DNA of 14,167 nucleotides from assembly GCA_030526765.1 (NCBI GenBank), contig JAUNCB010000007.1:1-14167 (forward strand), given 5' to 3'. This document shows, one piece after another, positions 1-6,948 of this stretch (position 1 is the first letter of the stretch; each line of letters starts with the position of its first letter). The notes under the pieces are model-generated. The model was not told the origin of the DNA. It saw only the letters and a program-made list of their open reading frames with translations, and did not search any database. The DNA comes from Bacillota bacterium (lineage in GTDB: Bacteria > Bacillota > Clostridia > Lachnospirales > Anaerotignaceae). Position numbers and translations under genes: made by a program.

Positions 1-56
1 GCTCCCTTTGCAATCCATAGGGGAAAGGCTTAATCAACTTGTCATCTTTCACCCAC

Positions 57-85
57 AAAAAAAGAGGAGCCCGAAAGCTCCTCTT
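57..85 (-). terminator. Intrinsic terminator of the polyol operon
   Basis: A perfect 9-bp inverted repeat (aagaggagc at 62-70, gctcctctt at 77-85) encloses a 6-nt loop. On the minus strand it is followed by an unbroken run of T (57-63). It begins 8 bp after the xylB stop codon, so it ends the dehydrogenase-kinase transcript. Confidence 0.93.
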
Positions 86-93
86 CCATTCTC

Positions 94-1617
94 TTACAGT
101 TCCTTCAATTCCTTAAAGCTGTCAAAGAGGGTACGATACAGTCCCTTATACAGGGTAAAGAACTTACCGTATTCCCCATTGGCTGCCATATCGGGCATTG
201 CCACATCCTTTTTGCGTACCAGCTCGCCGCAGGCTGTTTCCAGATCGGAGTAGATGCCTGCACCAACGCCGGCCAGAATAGCCGCACCCAGTGCGCCGCC
301 CTGATCGGACTGTACGGTGCTTACAGGACAGCCGTACATATCCGCCAGCATCTGCCGCCAGAAGGGGCTTCTGCCGCCGCCGCCGCAGATCATCATGTCA
401 TCAATGGGAACGCCCATCTCACGGAACACCTCTACACACTCCCACTGGGAGAAGGAGATGCCCTCCATGACAGAGCGGATCAGATGAGGTCTCTGGTGCA
501 TGGCGGAAAGCCCGAAGAATACACCACGGCAGTCGGGATCGGGATGGGGAGAACGCTCGCCCATCAGATAAGGCAGATAGAGCAGCTTTTCGGAGCCGAT
601 GGGCACCTGTGCCGCCTCTGCTGTCATGATCTCATAGGGGTCTACGCCCTTTTCCTTCGCCTCTGCCATTTCCTCTGTGCATACATTGTTCCGCAGCCAC
701 TGCAGGGATAAGCCTGCCGCCTGCGTACAGCTCATGACTGTCCATTTATTGGGCACGGAAGCACAAAGGGTGTGTACTCTCCCTTTGGGGTCCAGTGCCA
801 TCTGGTCGGATACGGCATATACCACTGCAGAGGTGCCGATGGTGGTAAAGGCCTTGCCCTGAGAAACGATGCCTGTGCCGATGGCTGCGGCAGGGTTGTC
901 CCCTGCACCGCCTACCACGATGGTGCCCTCCGCCAGACCTGTCAGTGCCGCCGCTTCCTGATGCACCTTCCCTGTCACATCCTGAGATTCGTACATCTTG
1001 CCCAGCAGTCTTTTCTCAATGCCCAGTCCTTCCAGAATCTCGTCAGACCAGTCTCTTTTTGCCACATCCATCAGCTGCATCCCCGAAGCATCGGAAACCT
1101 CTGTGGCATATTCGCCTGTCAGCTTATAACGGATGTAGTCCTTGGGCAGCAGGATATGGGCACATTTTGCATACAGCTCGGGCTCATGCTTTTTCACCCA
1201 TAAGATCTTCGCCGCCGTAAAGCCTGTCACCGCAGGGTTTGCTGTGATCTGAATGATCTTTTCCGCACCGATCATGCGGTTCATGTCATCCACCTCTTCG
1301 CCCGTTCTCTGGTCGCACCAGATGATGGAACGGCGCAGCACCTCGCCTGCTTCATCCAGCATAACCAGGCCGTGCATCTGCCCCGAAAGGCCGATGCCCT
1401 TGATGTCTGCAGGCGCAACGCCCGAGGCCTCCAGAACGCCCTTCACACCGCCGATGGTTGCTTCCCACCAGTCATTGGGCTCCTGCTCCGCCCAGCCGTT
1501 CTGCTCCTGATAGAGGGGATATTCCAATGTTTTTGCTGCGATGGGGTTGGCATCTCTGTCAAAGAGTACCGTCTTTGTGCCGGAGGTGCCGATATCAATA
1601 CCCAGTAAATATTCCAT
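94..1617 (-). CDS. xylB: Xylulokinase (FGGY family)
   Basis: This 507-aa protein phosphorylates D-xylulose with ATP to D-xylulose 5-phosphate in the cytoplasm, feeding the pentose phosphate pathway. It has the usual xylulokinase length. Visible features are the N-terminal phosphate-binding loop DIGTSGTK (residues 8-15), the sugar-binding stretch GLSGQMHG (76-83), WCDQRT (100-105), the segment GGAGDNPAAAIGTG with the probable catalytic base Asp240, GTSAVV (261-266), and a C-terminal nucleotide-binding stretch GGGGRSPFW. The GQMHG plus WCDQRT combination is typical of xylulokinases rather than glycerol or ribulose kinases. The ATG start has only a weak GGCGGTG ribosome site, and the gene begins 21 bp after the dehydrogenase stop, so translation may be coupled to that gene. 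It is the last gene of the operon. Family assignment is firm. In vivo substrate is inferred from family and neighbour. Confidence 0.95.
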   Translation of the reverse strand: MEYLLGIDIGTSGTKTVLFDRDANPIAAKTLEYPLYQEQNGWAEQEPNDWWEATIGGVKGVLEASGVAPADIKGIGLSGQMHGLVMLDEAGEVLRRSIIWCDQRTGEEVDDMNRMIGAEKIIQITANPAVTGFTAAKILWVKKHEPELYAKCAHILLPKDYIRYKLTGEYATEVSDASGMQLMDVAKRDWSDEILEGLGIEKRLLGKMYESQDVTGKVHQEAAALTGLAEGTIVVGGAGDNPAAAIGTGIVSQGKAFTTIGTSAVVYAVSDQMALDPKGRVHTLCASVPNKWTVMSCTQAAGLSLQWLRNNVCTEEMAEAKEKGVDPYEIMTAEAAQVPIGSEKLLYLPYLMGERSPHPDPDCRGVFFGLSAMHQRPHLIRSVMEGISFSQWECVEVFREMGVPIDDMMICGGGGRSPFWRQMLADMYGCPVSTVQSDQGGALGAAILAGVGAGIYSDLETACGELVRKKDVAMPDMAANGEYGKFFTLYKGLYRTLFDSFKELKEL

Positions 1618-1638
1618 AATTCACACCGCCATTTCTTA

Positions 1639-2673
1639 TCACAGCTTGATGACTGCTTTTACGATGTTTTCCTTGTCTGTTACAGATGCTTCATAAGCTG
1701 CCTGAATGTCTTCAAAGGCAAATTCGTGTGTTGCGATCTTGTCGATGTGCAGACCGTTTGCAGCCGCTGCAATGGCTTTCTTATACAGGTTTCTGTAACG
1801 GAATACAGATTCGATTCTTGCTTCCTTCGCCATGATCTGACCGAAGTTGAATGTGATCTCGGGATTTGCGGACAGACCAACCAGTGTGATGGTACCGCCG
1901 TTTTTCACCAGATAAGGTGTCTGTGCGATGGTCACGGGAGAGCCTGCTGTTTCAAATACCTTTTCGATGCCTGCGCCGCCTGTCAGCTCTTCCACAAATT
2001 TCAGTACATCTGTATCCTTTGCGTTTACGATGCGTGTTGCACCCAGATCCATGGCGAAATCCAGACGTTTCTGTGCCATATCCACCACTGTGATATCTGT
2101 TGCGCCGCAAGCCTTACAAGCCAAGAGTGTCATCAGACCGATGCAGCCTGCACCCAGAATGATACACTGGTCGCCCATGCCAACCTTACCCTGCATTGCT
2201 GCATGGAGACCAACAGCGAAGGGCTCGATCAGTGCGCCTTCCTTTGTTGTCATGCCTTCGGGCAGCTTGAAGCACATATTTGCAGGGAATGCAATATAGT
2301 CCTCGTTACAGCCCTGTACGGGAGGTGTTGCCAAAAATACCACATCGGGACACAGGTTGTATCTGCCGGATTTACAGAATTCACACTGTCCGCAGGTGAT
2401 ACCGGGCTCCAGAGCCACCTTATCGCCCACAGCCAGATCTGTTACGCCTTCGCCCAGTGCCACAACCACGCCGCCTGCTTCGTGACCCAGCATCAGTTCG
2501 CCGTCCACCACGAAGTCACCGCAGCGGCCGTCCTTGAAGTAATGCACGTCAGAGCCGCAGATGCCAACGTATTCCACCTTCACCAGCACTTCCCCTGCCT
2601 TGGGTTCGGGAACGGGTGCTTCTCTGATCTCCATTTTGTTCAGTCCTACCATATATGCCTGTCTGTTTTTCAT
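1639..2673 (-). CDS. Zinc-dependent NAD polyol dehydrogenase (xylitol/sorbitol/arabitol type)
   Basis: This 344-aa medium-chain dehydrogenase probably oxidises a sugar alcohol to a ketose with NAD+. Residues for catalytic zinc are Cys39 (GICGSD), His64-Glu65 (GHEAGG) and the region of Glu150. Structural zinc ligands are Cys94, Cys97, Cys100 and Cys108. The Rossmann loop is GAGCIG (174-179), and the acidic Asp198 after the next strand favours NAD over NADP. The segment SVFRYRNLYKKAI near residue 290 is characteristic of sorbitol/xylitol dehydrogenases. The start at 2673 is chosen over an in-frame ATG at 2697 because GAGGAG (2681-2686) stands exactly 7 nt before it. Its neighbour xylB makes xylitol or D-arabitol oxidation to D-xylulose the most likely reaction. 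Sorbitol to fructose or L-iditol oxidation cannot be excluded. Confidence 0.93.
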   Translation of the reverse strand: MKNRQAYMVGLNKMEIREAPVPEPKAGEVLVKVEYVGICGSDVHYFKDGRCGDFVVDGELMLGHEAGGVVVALGEGVTDLAVGDKVALEPGITCGQCEFCKSGRYNLCPDVVFLATPPVQGCNEDYIAFPANMCFKLPEGMTTKEGALIEPFAVGLHAAMQGKVGMGDQCIILGAGCIGLMTLLACKACGATDITVVDMAQKRLDFAMDLGATRIVNAKDTDVLKFVEELTGGAGIEKVFETAGSPVTIAQTPYLVKNGGTITLVGLSANPEITFNFGQIMAKEARIESVFRYRNLYKKAIAAAANGLHIDKIATHEFAFEDIQAAYEASVTDKENIVKAVIKL

Positions 2674-2680
2674 ATCAAAT

Positions 2681-2686
2681 CTCCTC
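2681..2686 (-). promoter_or_regulatory. Ribosome binding site fixing the dehydrogenase start
   Basis: GAGGAG on the minus strand stands 7 nt before the ATG at 2673. The upstream ATG at 2697 has no such site, so the 8-residue extension is rejected. Confidence 0.85.
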
Positions 2687-2716
2687 GCTTTCTTCATTAT
2701 ACAATTTGATTGTCCG

Positions 2717-2732
2717 CCATCCCCTTGGATGC
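2717..2732. promoter_or_regulatory. Dyad CATCC-CCTT-GGATG, candidate operator copy 2
   Basis: A 5-bp inverted repeat with a 4-nt centre (2718-2722 and 2727-2731). It shares CATCCCC...GGATGC with the dyad at 2757-2774, with centres 41 bp apart, about four helical turns. It lies in the leader of the dehydrogenase gene, so it could be a second operator or an RNA hairpin. No regulator is known. Confidence 0.35.
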
Positions 2733-2747
2733 AGACCCTTCCTTTTT

Positions 2748-2776
2748 ATCATAACAGCATCCCCTGCGGGATGCAA
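2748..2776 (-). promoter_or_regulatory. Candidate internal promoter for the dehydrogenase and xylB
   Basis: Reading the minus strand, TTGCAT (2771-2776) and TATGAT (2748-2753) are separated by 17 bp. The -10 matches five of six consensus bases and the -35 three of six. It lies after the hairpin that follows the binding-protein gene. A second possible -10, a perfect TATAAT at 2696-2701, has no convincing -35 and would give a leader of only about 16 nt. The placement suggests the enzyme genes can be transcribed apart from the transporter. Confidence 0.4.
2757..2774. promoter_or_regulatory. Perfect dyad GCATCCC-CTGC-GGGATGC, candidate operator
   Basis: A perfect 7-bp inverted repeat around a 4-nt centre (2757-2763 and 2768-2774). 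It overlaps the candidate -35 and fills most of the spacer of the internal promoter, which is a classic repressor position. It could also fold as RNA, but it lacks a proper T-tract on the minus strand, so it is not a good terminator. Confidence 0.45.
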
Positions 2777-2813
2777 TCTTCTTCTTCTGCTCTGGGGAGA
2801 GTTACCCGGCTTG

Positions 2814-2859
2814 AAAAAGCAGAGGTACCACCTCCGGCTGAACCGAATATGGTACCTCT
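2814..2859 (-). terminator. Long hairpin with T-tract after the binding-protein gene
   Basis: Outer arms AGAGGTACCA and TGGTACCTCT (2821-2830 and 2850-2859) pair perfectly over 10 bp. An inner TTCGG/CCGGA stem adds 5 bp, including one G-T pair, and closes a 5-nt loop. On the minus strand GC and five T (2814-2818) follow. It lies 53 bp after the binding-protein stop and 140 bp before the dehydrogenase start. It can act as a partial terminator and as a 3' stabiliser of the transporter mRNA. The 53 nt before it is too short for a full T-box or large riboswitch. Confidence 0.65.
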
Positions 2860-2912
2860 AAATTGCGAATTACAGTCAGAACTTACGCTTAAAACCTATG
2901 TAATTTTAAGAA

Positions 2913-3899
2913 TTATTCTGTGATCTGGCCGTTTGCTTTGTACATATCTACATAGCCTGCTACGTTGTCAGCGTTGATCAGAACTGCATCGATATCTGTG
3001 TCGATCTGTTCTGCTTCGCCTGTCAGCAGCTGGTGTACTGTAGCCATGTTCAGGTCAGCCAGGTCGATAGCGGACTGCAGACATGTGGATGTCATCAGAC
3101 CATCCTGGATCAGCAGACAAGCTTCAGCTGTACCGTCAACGCCGTATGCCAGCATGTCAGCGTATTCGGGGTTGTCTTTTACAACTTCCAGAGCGCCTGC
3201 TGCCATGTTATCGTTCATGGAGATAACTGCATCGATTTTGCCGTGTGCCAGTGTCCAGTCTTCCATCAGAACCATAGCTTCGTCTTTGTTCCAGTTCGCA
3301 TAGTCATCGCCTACGATCTGAACGTCGGGTCTTGCAGCGAAGAATACTTCGTTCCAAGCTTTCAGTCTTTCGTCAGCGTGGAAGTTACCGGAAGGACCTC
3401 TCAGAACAACTACTTTTGCATTTTCGGGAACCTGTTCAATAGCTTTTTCTGCGTTAACCTGAGCCTGGATATAAGGGTCAGCGTCAACGGAGGATGCGCC
3501 TTCAATGCCTTCGATTCTGGAGTTTGTTGTGATTGCAACGATACCAGCAGCTACAACCTGTTCTACGTAAGGTCTCTGTGCTTCACCGTTGTTGGGCTGT
3601 ACGATGATTGCATCGTAGCCGTTTGCGATTGCGTTTTCAATTGCTGCGTTTTCTTTTGCGTCGTCAGCCTGGCCATCGAATACATCCAGTGTGATGTCTT
3701 CGTATTCGCCTGCTGCTCTCACCATTTCGTTTGCCAGCCATGCTGCGAAGGAGTCAGACTGTGCTCTGGCGATGTACGCTACTTTGTAGCCATCAGCTGT
3801 TGCTTCTTCTGCTGCGGGTTCTGTGGAACCGCCGCCGCAGCCTGTCAGTGCTGTCGCTGCCATGGCCATTGCTAAAATTGCTGCTAAATACTTTTTCAT
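2913..3899 (-). CDS. Sugar/polyol ABC transporter substrate-binding lipoprotein
   Basis: This 328-aa type 1 periplasmic-binding-protein homologue (RbsB/Peripla_BP_4 family) would capture the ligand outside the membrane and deliver it to the permease encoded upstream. The N-terminus has a lipoprotein signal with lipobox LTGC, so mature protein begins at Cys21 and is lipid-anchored. The motif YIARAQSDSFAAWLANE near residue 42, AIENAIANGYDAIIVQPNN, and VISMNDNMAAGALEV with AYGVDGTAEA in the C-terminal lobe are typical of the ribose/galactose/xylose binding family. The ATG follows a purine-rich GGGAGAGAG. It sits 94 bp after the permease gene, and a strong hairpin follows it. Its ligand is inferred from the dehydrogenase and xylulokinase downstream as a pentitol. 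The sequence does not prove this. Confidence 0.93.
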   Translation of the reverse strand: MKKYLAAILAMAMAATALTGCGGGSTEPAAEEATADGYKVAYIARAQSDSFAAWLANEMVRAAGEYEDITLDVFDGQADDAKENAAIENAIANGYDAIIVQPNNGEAQRPYVEQVVAAGIVAITTNSRIEGIEGASSVDADPYIQAQVNAEKAIEQVPENAKVVVLRGPSGNFHADERLKAWNEVFFAARPDVQIVGDDYANWNKDEAMVLMEDWTLAHGKIDAVISMNDNMAAGALEVVKDNPEYADMLAYGVDGTAEACLLIQDGLMTSTCLQSAIDLADLNMATVHQLLTGEAEQIDTDIDAVLINADNVAGYVDMYKANGQITE

Positions 3900-3951
3900 G
3901 TTACTCTCTCCCTTTCTTCTGTATAGTTTTGTGAGAATTACATCTTGCTCT

Positions 3952-3972
3952 ATTTGAATTTGAATCTCAAAT
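3952..3972. promoter_or_regulatory. AT-rich dyad upstream of the binding-protein gene
   Basis: ATTTGA-ATC-TCAAAT (3958-3972) is a perfect 6-bp dyad with a 3-nt centre. It overlaps a direct repeat of ATTTGAAT starting at 3952. It resembles, but does not match, the TATTCAA-A-TTGAATA palindrome upstream of the operon promoter. I found no convincing promoter boxes in this 94-bp gap. The words are AT-rich and may be coincidence. Confidence 0.25.
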
Positions 3973-3993
3973 GAAAGCCTTCGTTAAGGTTTG

Positions 3994-5007
3994 TTATGCC
4001 CCTGCTTCCGCCTTGGGTGCATCGTCTTTCTTTTCTTCTTCATCTTTCTTTTTCAGGATCACCTTAGGTGCCTTTTTGTTCTTGAAACGAATATCGTACA
4101 GAACGGCTGCTACGATGATGCCGCCCTTAACAACCTGCTGGATGTAAGAGTCAACGCCCTGCAGGTTCATGATATTGTTCAGACAGCCGATGATGAAGGA
4201 ACCGATCAGTGTGCCGGATGTAGTACCGATACCACCGGAGAAGGATGTACCGCCGACGATGGCAGCAGTCAGACCTTCCATTTCATAGCCAACCGCACCG
4301 TTGGGCAGACCAGCGTTTACACGGGCCATGAACAGTACGCCTGCGATACCTACCAGAACACCGTTGATGAGGAACGCCATGTATTTGGATTTCACTACAT
4401 TGATACCGGATGCGATGGAAGCCTCTTCGTTACCGCCGATGGCATAGAAGGAGCGTCCCAGCTTGGTCTGGTTCATAATGTAGGAAATGACAATGGTGGC
4501 GATCACCATAAAGATAACGGGGATGGGGATAGGGCCGATCTTGCCCTGACCCAGGAATGCGTAATCACCGATCTGCAGGATATTCTGCCCCGAGGTGTAC
4601 AGGAGGGCCAAGCCTCTGGCTGCCATCTGGGTTGCCAGTGTTACGATGAAGGCAGGCATGGCAAAGTTTGCTACAAAGAGGGCATTGATCATATTGAATG
4701 CCACTGCCACACCGATGGAAACTGCCACTGCCAGCAGCATATTGCCTGTTGCCTTATACACGCTGACAGACAGTACGCCTGCCAGAGCCAGAACCGCACC
4801 GGAGGACAGGTCCAGAAGTCCGGATACGATCAGTACCATTTCACCATATGCCAGAATGGTCGCAACTGCCAGCTGTACAGCGATATTTGTCATATTTCTG
4901 CCGCTGAGGAAGTTGGGGTTCATCATGGTGGATACAATAATCATCACCAGCAGAACGAAGAAAATGGAATATTTCTGCATCAGCTGGCTGCTTTTACTAC
5001 TTTTCAC
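3994..5007 (-). CDS. Sugar/polyol ABC transporter permease (RbsC-like)
   Basis: This 337-aa integral membrane protein belongs to the CUT2 permease family (BPD_transp_2) and would form the homodimeric channel of the importer. It is hydrophobic throughout. The C-terminal family signature is clear: EGLTAAIVGGTSFSGGIGT, then GALIIG-like GSFIIGCLNNIMNL, then QQVVKGGIIVAAVLYD, as in RbsC. It starts with GTG, not ATG, supported by AGGAGGAG at 5015-5022 with 7-nt spacing. It begins 17 bp after the ATPase stop. After the last helix there is an unusually charged cytoplasmic tail of about 30 residues, rich in Lys, Glu and Asp (around KKKDEEEKKDD). Ligand is not readable from sequence. A pentitol is inferred from the operon. 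Confidence 0.94.
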   Translation of the reverse strand: MKSSKSSQLMQKYSIFFVLLVMIIVSTMMNPNFLSGRNMTNIAVQLAVATILAYGEMVLIVSGLLDLSSGAVLALAGVLSVSVYKATGNMLLAVAVSIGVAVAFNMINALFVANFAMPAFIVTLATQMAARGLALLYTSGQNILQIGDYAFLGQGKIGPIPIPVIFMVIATIVISYIMNQTKLGRSFYAIGGNEEASIASGINVVKSKYMAFLINGVLVGIAGVLFMARVNAGLPNGAVGYEMEGLTAAIVGGTSFSGGIGTTSGTLIGSFIIGCLNNIMNLQGVDSYIQQVVKGGIIVAAVLYDIRFKNKKAPKVILKKKDEEEKKDDAPKAEAGA

Positions 5008-5014
5008 GTTCGAT

Positions 5015-5022
5015 CTCCTCCT
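5015..5022 (-). promoter_or_regulatory. Ribosome binding site supporting a GTG start
   Basis: AGGAGGAG on the minus strand ends 7 nt before the GTG at 5005-5007. The next in-frame ATG lies nine codons downstream without a good site, so GTG is the likely start. Confidence 0.75.
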
Positions 5023-5024
5023 TT

Positions 5025-6533
5025 TTATTCCTGAATAATGCTATGTGTACCGGTTGCATACATCATGATCGCTTCCTGAGAGAATTCGCTTCTCTGCAGT
5101 TCGCCTGCGATATGCCCTTCACACATTACATAGATTCTGTCACACATACCGATCAGTTCAGGCAGCTCAGAGGAAACCATAACGACCGCTTTACCTGCTT
5201 GTGCTGTTTCTGTCATCAGTTTATAAATTTCGAATTTCGCGCCTACGTCGATACCGCGGGTGGGTTCGTCCAGGATCAGCACCTCAGGCTCACGCATCAT
5301 CCATTTTGCCAGAAGCACCTTCTGCTGGTTACCGCCGGAAAGAGACTGGATGGGTGTATCCTGTGTGGGTGTCTTTACGCTCATCTTATCGAAATATTTT
5401 GCTACCAGCTCTGTTTCTTCCTTCTTGTGGGCTCTGCCCCCGTAGAAGAATTTTTCCAGTGCCGCAAGGCTGGCATTTTCCTTCACGCTGCGCATGGGGA
5501 TGATCCCGTAGCGGCGGCGGTCTTCGGAAAGCATGACCATACCTGCATTGGTGGCATCGGAAACCCGTTTGATCTGGATCTCTTTGCCGTGTACCTTTAC
5601 GGTACCGCCGTCAATGGGATCCAGCCCGAACAGACACCGCATAACCTCTGTTCGCCCTGCGCCCACCAGACCGGCAAAGCCGACGATCTCGCCTTTTTTC
5701 ACATGGAAGCTTACATCCTCAAACAGCTGTCCGCTCTTTAAGCCTTCCACCTCCAGCATGGATTCGCCGATGGCGATCTCTTCCTTGGGATATACATTTT
5801 CCATACGGCGGCCTACCATCAGGGCAATGACCTCGTCAATGTTTGTGTCCTCTGCCCGCATGGATTTTACTACCGTACCGTCACGGAAAACGGTGATATC
5901 GTCCGCAATACGGAATACCTCGTCCATCTTGTGAGAGATGTAAACGATGGCACAGCCCTTTGCCTTCAGAATGTCGATCTTCTTGAAGAGCAGCTCAACT
6001 TCCTTCTGTGTGATGGAGGAGGTGGGCTCGTCCATTACGATAATGGAGGCATCATTGGAGATGGCCTTCATGATCTCCAGCATCTGGATGTCAGATGTTG
6101 TCAGCATTTTCAGTTTTTCCGTTGCCTTGTAGGGCAGATGCTCGCTCTGCAGCAGCTCTTCTGTTTTCTTACGAACCTCGCCCCATTTTACTCTGCCCAT
6201 GCCGTCCACAGGCAGGCGTCCCAGAAAGATATTCTCTTCCACGGACATTTCAGGAATAAAGTTCAATTCCTGTGCGATCATCGCAATACCCATAGATCTT
6301 GCAACGATCGGATTCTGGATCTTTACCGGCTTTTCATCAATAAAAATTTCGCCGGCATCGGGTTTATAGATACCGTTGATGATCTTCATCAGGGTAGACT
6401 TGCCTGCGCCGTTTTCCCCGCACAGTGCGTGTACTGTGCCCTTGCGCACCTCAAAGTTTACCTTGTCCAGTGCTTTTACACCCGGGAAAGATTTTTCAAT
6501 ACCCGAAACCCGAAGCTTTACGTCACTTCCCAT
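5025..6533 (-). CDS. Sugar/polyol ABC transporter ATPase, two ABC domains (RbsA/MglA-like)
   Basis: This 502-aa protein would power the importer made by the next two genes. Domain 1 (about 8-240) has Walker A GENGAGKST at about 39-47, Walker B IIVMDEPT near 163-170 and the H-loop YISH near 197-200. Its signature motif is degenerate (LTTSDIQMLEI), which is reminiscent of MglA. Domain 2 (about 255-500) has the altered Walker A GLVGAGRTE that is usual in this family, a canonical LSGGNQQK signature near 397 and Walker B VLILDEPTRGID near 417. Only domain 1 has an intact Walker A, which is expected of CUT2 ATPases. The start at 6533 is chosen over an ATG at 6602 because AAGGGAGG stands 5 nt before it and the resulting length matches the family. 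It is the first gene of the polyol operon. Family is certain. Ligand is inferred. Confidence 0.95.
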   Translation of the reverse strand: MGSDVKLRVSGIEKSFPGVKALDKVNFEVRKGTVHALCGENGAGKSTLMKIINGIYKPDAGEIFIDEKPVKIQNPIVARSMGIAMIAQELNFIPEMSVEENIFLGRLPVDGMGRVKWGEVRKKTEELLQSEHLPYKATEKLKMLTTSDIQMLEIMKAISNDASIIVMDEPTSSITQKEVELLFKKIDILKAKGCAIVYISHKMDEVFRIADDITVFRDGTVVKSMRAEDTNIDEVIALMVGRRMENVYPKEEIAIGESMLEVEGLKSGQLFEDVSFHVKKGEIVGFAGLVGAGRTEVMRCLFGLDPIDGGTVKVHGKEIQIKRVSDATNAGMVMLSEDRRRYGIIPMRSVKENASLAALEKFFYGGRAHKKEETELVAKYFDKMSVKTPTQDTPIQSLSGGNQQKVLLAKWMMREPEVLILDEPTRGIDVGAKFEIYKLMTETAQAGKAVVMVSSELPELIGMCDRIYVMCEGHIAGELQRSEFSQEAIMMYATGTHSIIQE

Positions 6534-6538
6534 AGGTT

Positions 6539-6546
6539 CCTCCCTT
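6539..6546 (-). promoter_or_regulatory. Ribosome binding site fixing the importer ATPase start
   Basis: AAGGGAGG on the minus strand is 5 nt before the ATG at 6533. The upstream in-frame ATG at 6602 would add 23 residues not expected in the family and lies inside the probable leader. Confidence 0.85.
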
Positions 6547-6678
6547 CCGCAAATCAGACCGATGGCCTGCTTATACTTTAATATTATAATAAACGAAGCC
6601 ACAGCCGCCCCTTGCCTGCTGCTCTCCGTTTATTTCCCCATGCGTTCTAAACATCTTTATATGTCCCTGTTTTTTATA

Positions 6679-6708
6679 AGTATATACTCAATACTACCAA
6701 AGTGTCAA
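6679..6708 (-). promoter_or_regulatory. Promoter of the polyol import and catabolism operon
   Basis: On the minus strand a perfect -35 TTGACA (6703-6708) precedes TATACT (6679-6684, 18-bp spacer) or TATATA (6681-6686, 16-bp spacer). Transcription would start near 6672, giving a leader of about 140 nt before the ATPase. A second TATAAT at 6583-6588 has no matching -35. No catabolite-repression (cre) site could be made out nearby. Confidence 0.7.
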
Positions 6709-6727
6709 GACAACCCATAGAATTTTA

Positions 6728-6742
6728 TATTCAAATTGAATA
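6728..6742. promoter_or_regulatory. Palindrome TATTCAA-A-TTGAATA, candidate activator site
   Basis: A perfect 7-bp dyad with a single central base, centred at 6735. That is about 63 bp upstream of the inferred start and about 20 bp before the -35. This is where activators usually bind. It is AT-rich, and no regulator gene is in the window, so the role is inference. Confidence 0.4.
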
Positions 6743-6890
6743 AAAAATTTCTATCCCTCTCCCCATTTTCCCACTAAATTTATATACAAAACCTTCTTTT
6801 TTTCTGTATTTCTCGTACAGTATCCCGTCAGGAAATGGATTTTTCGTCAGATTCCATTCTTTTCCAATCCTCTTCTCAGACAAGAGGCGC
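6743..6890. other. Intergenic stretch with no recognised gene
   Basis: This AT-rich stretch lies between the exporter-operon terminator and the polyol-operon control region, within the 415 bp between the two genes. I see no coding sequence with a ribosome site on either strand. The only structure is a small hairpin (cctctt at 6869-6874, aagagg at 6882-6887, 7-nt loop) without a T-tract. Confidence 0.6.
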
Positions 6891-6933
6891 AAAAAAAGAG
6901 CTGCGGCAGTCTGCCGCAGCCTGTTTTTTTTTT
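6891..6933. terminator. Bidirectional intrinsic terminator after the ABC-2 exporter operon
   Basis: A perfect 9-bp inverted repeat (gctgcggca at 6900-6908, tgccgcagc at 6912-6920) has a 3-nt loop. Seven T follow on the minus strand (6891-6897) and ten T on the plus strand (6924-6933), so it can stop transcription both ways. It starts 16 bp after the permease stop and separates the exporter operon from the polyol operon. Confidence 0.93.
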
Positions 6934-6948
6934 ATGCTGTTTGTTCCA

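Noticed and set aside
1..56. A gene beyond the xylB terminator
   Set aside because: Only 56 bases remain, with no start, ribosome site or recognisable coding pattern.
1726..2709. Plus-strand 327-codon frame opposite the dehydrogenase
   Set aside because: It is very rich in Cys and His and lies opposite a clear zinc dehydrogenase, so it is a by-product of codon use on the real strand.
2888..2910. Hairpin CTTAAAA...TTTTAAG just after the binding-protein gene
   Set aside because: The 7-bp stem is AT-rich with a 9-nt loop and no T-tract, so it is weak and probably incidental.
2760..2911. T-box or other riboswitch before the dehydrogenase, suggested by GGAGGTGGTACC
   Set aside because: The TGGTACC core is simply one arm of the perfect hairpin. 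Only 53 nt lie between the previous stop and the hairpin, too little for the specifier stem, and the downstream gene is not an amino acid gene.
3991..5034. Plus-strand 347-codon frame opposite the permease
   Set aside because: It covers almost exactly the same span as an RbsC-type permease with strong family signatures. No domain or start signal supports it.
6640..6654. Possible catabolite-repression (cre) site ATG...CAT in the operon leader
   Set aside because: The half-sites are too close together and the central CG is off centre, so it does not fit the cre consensus.
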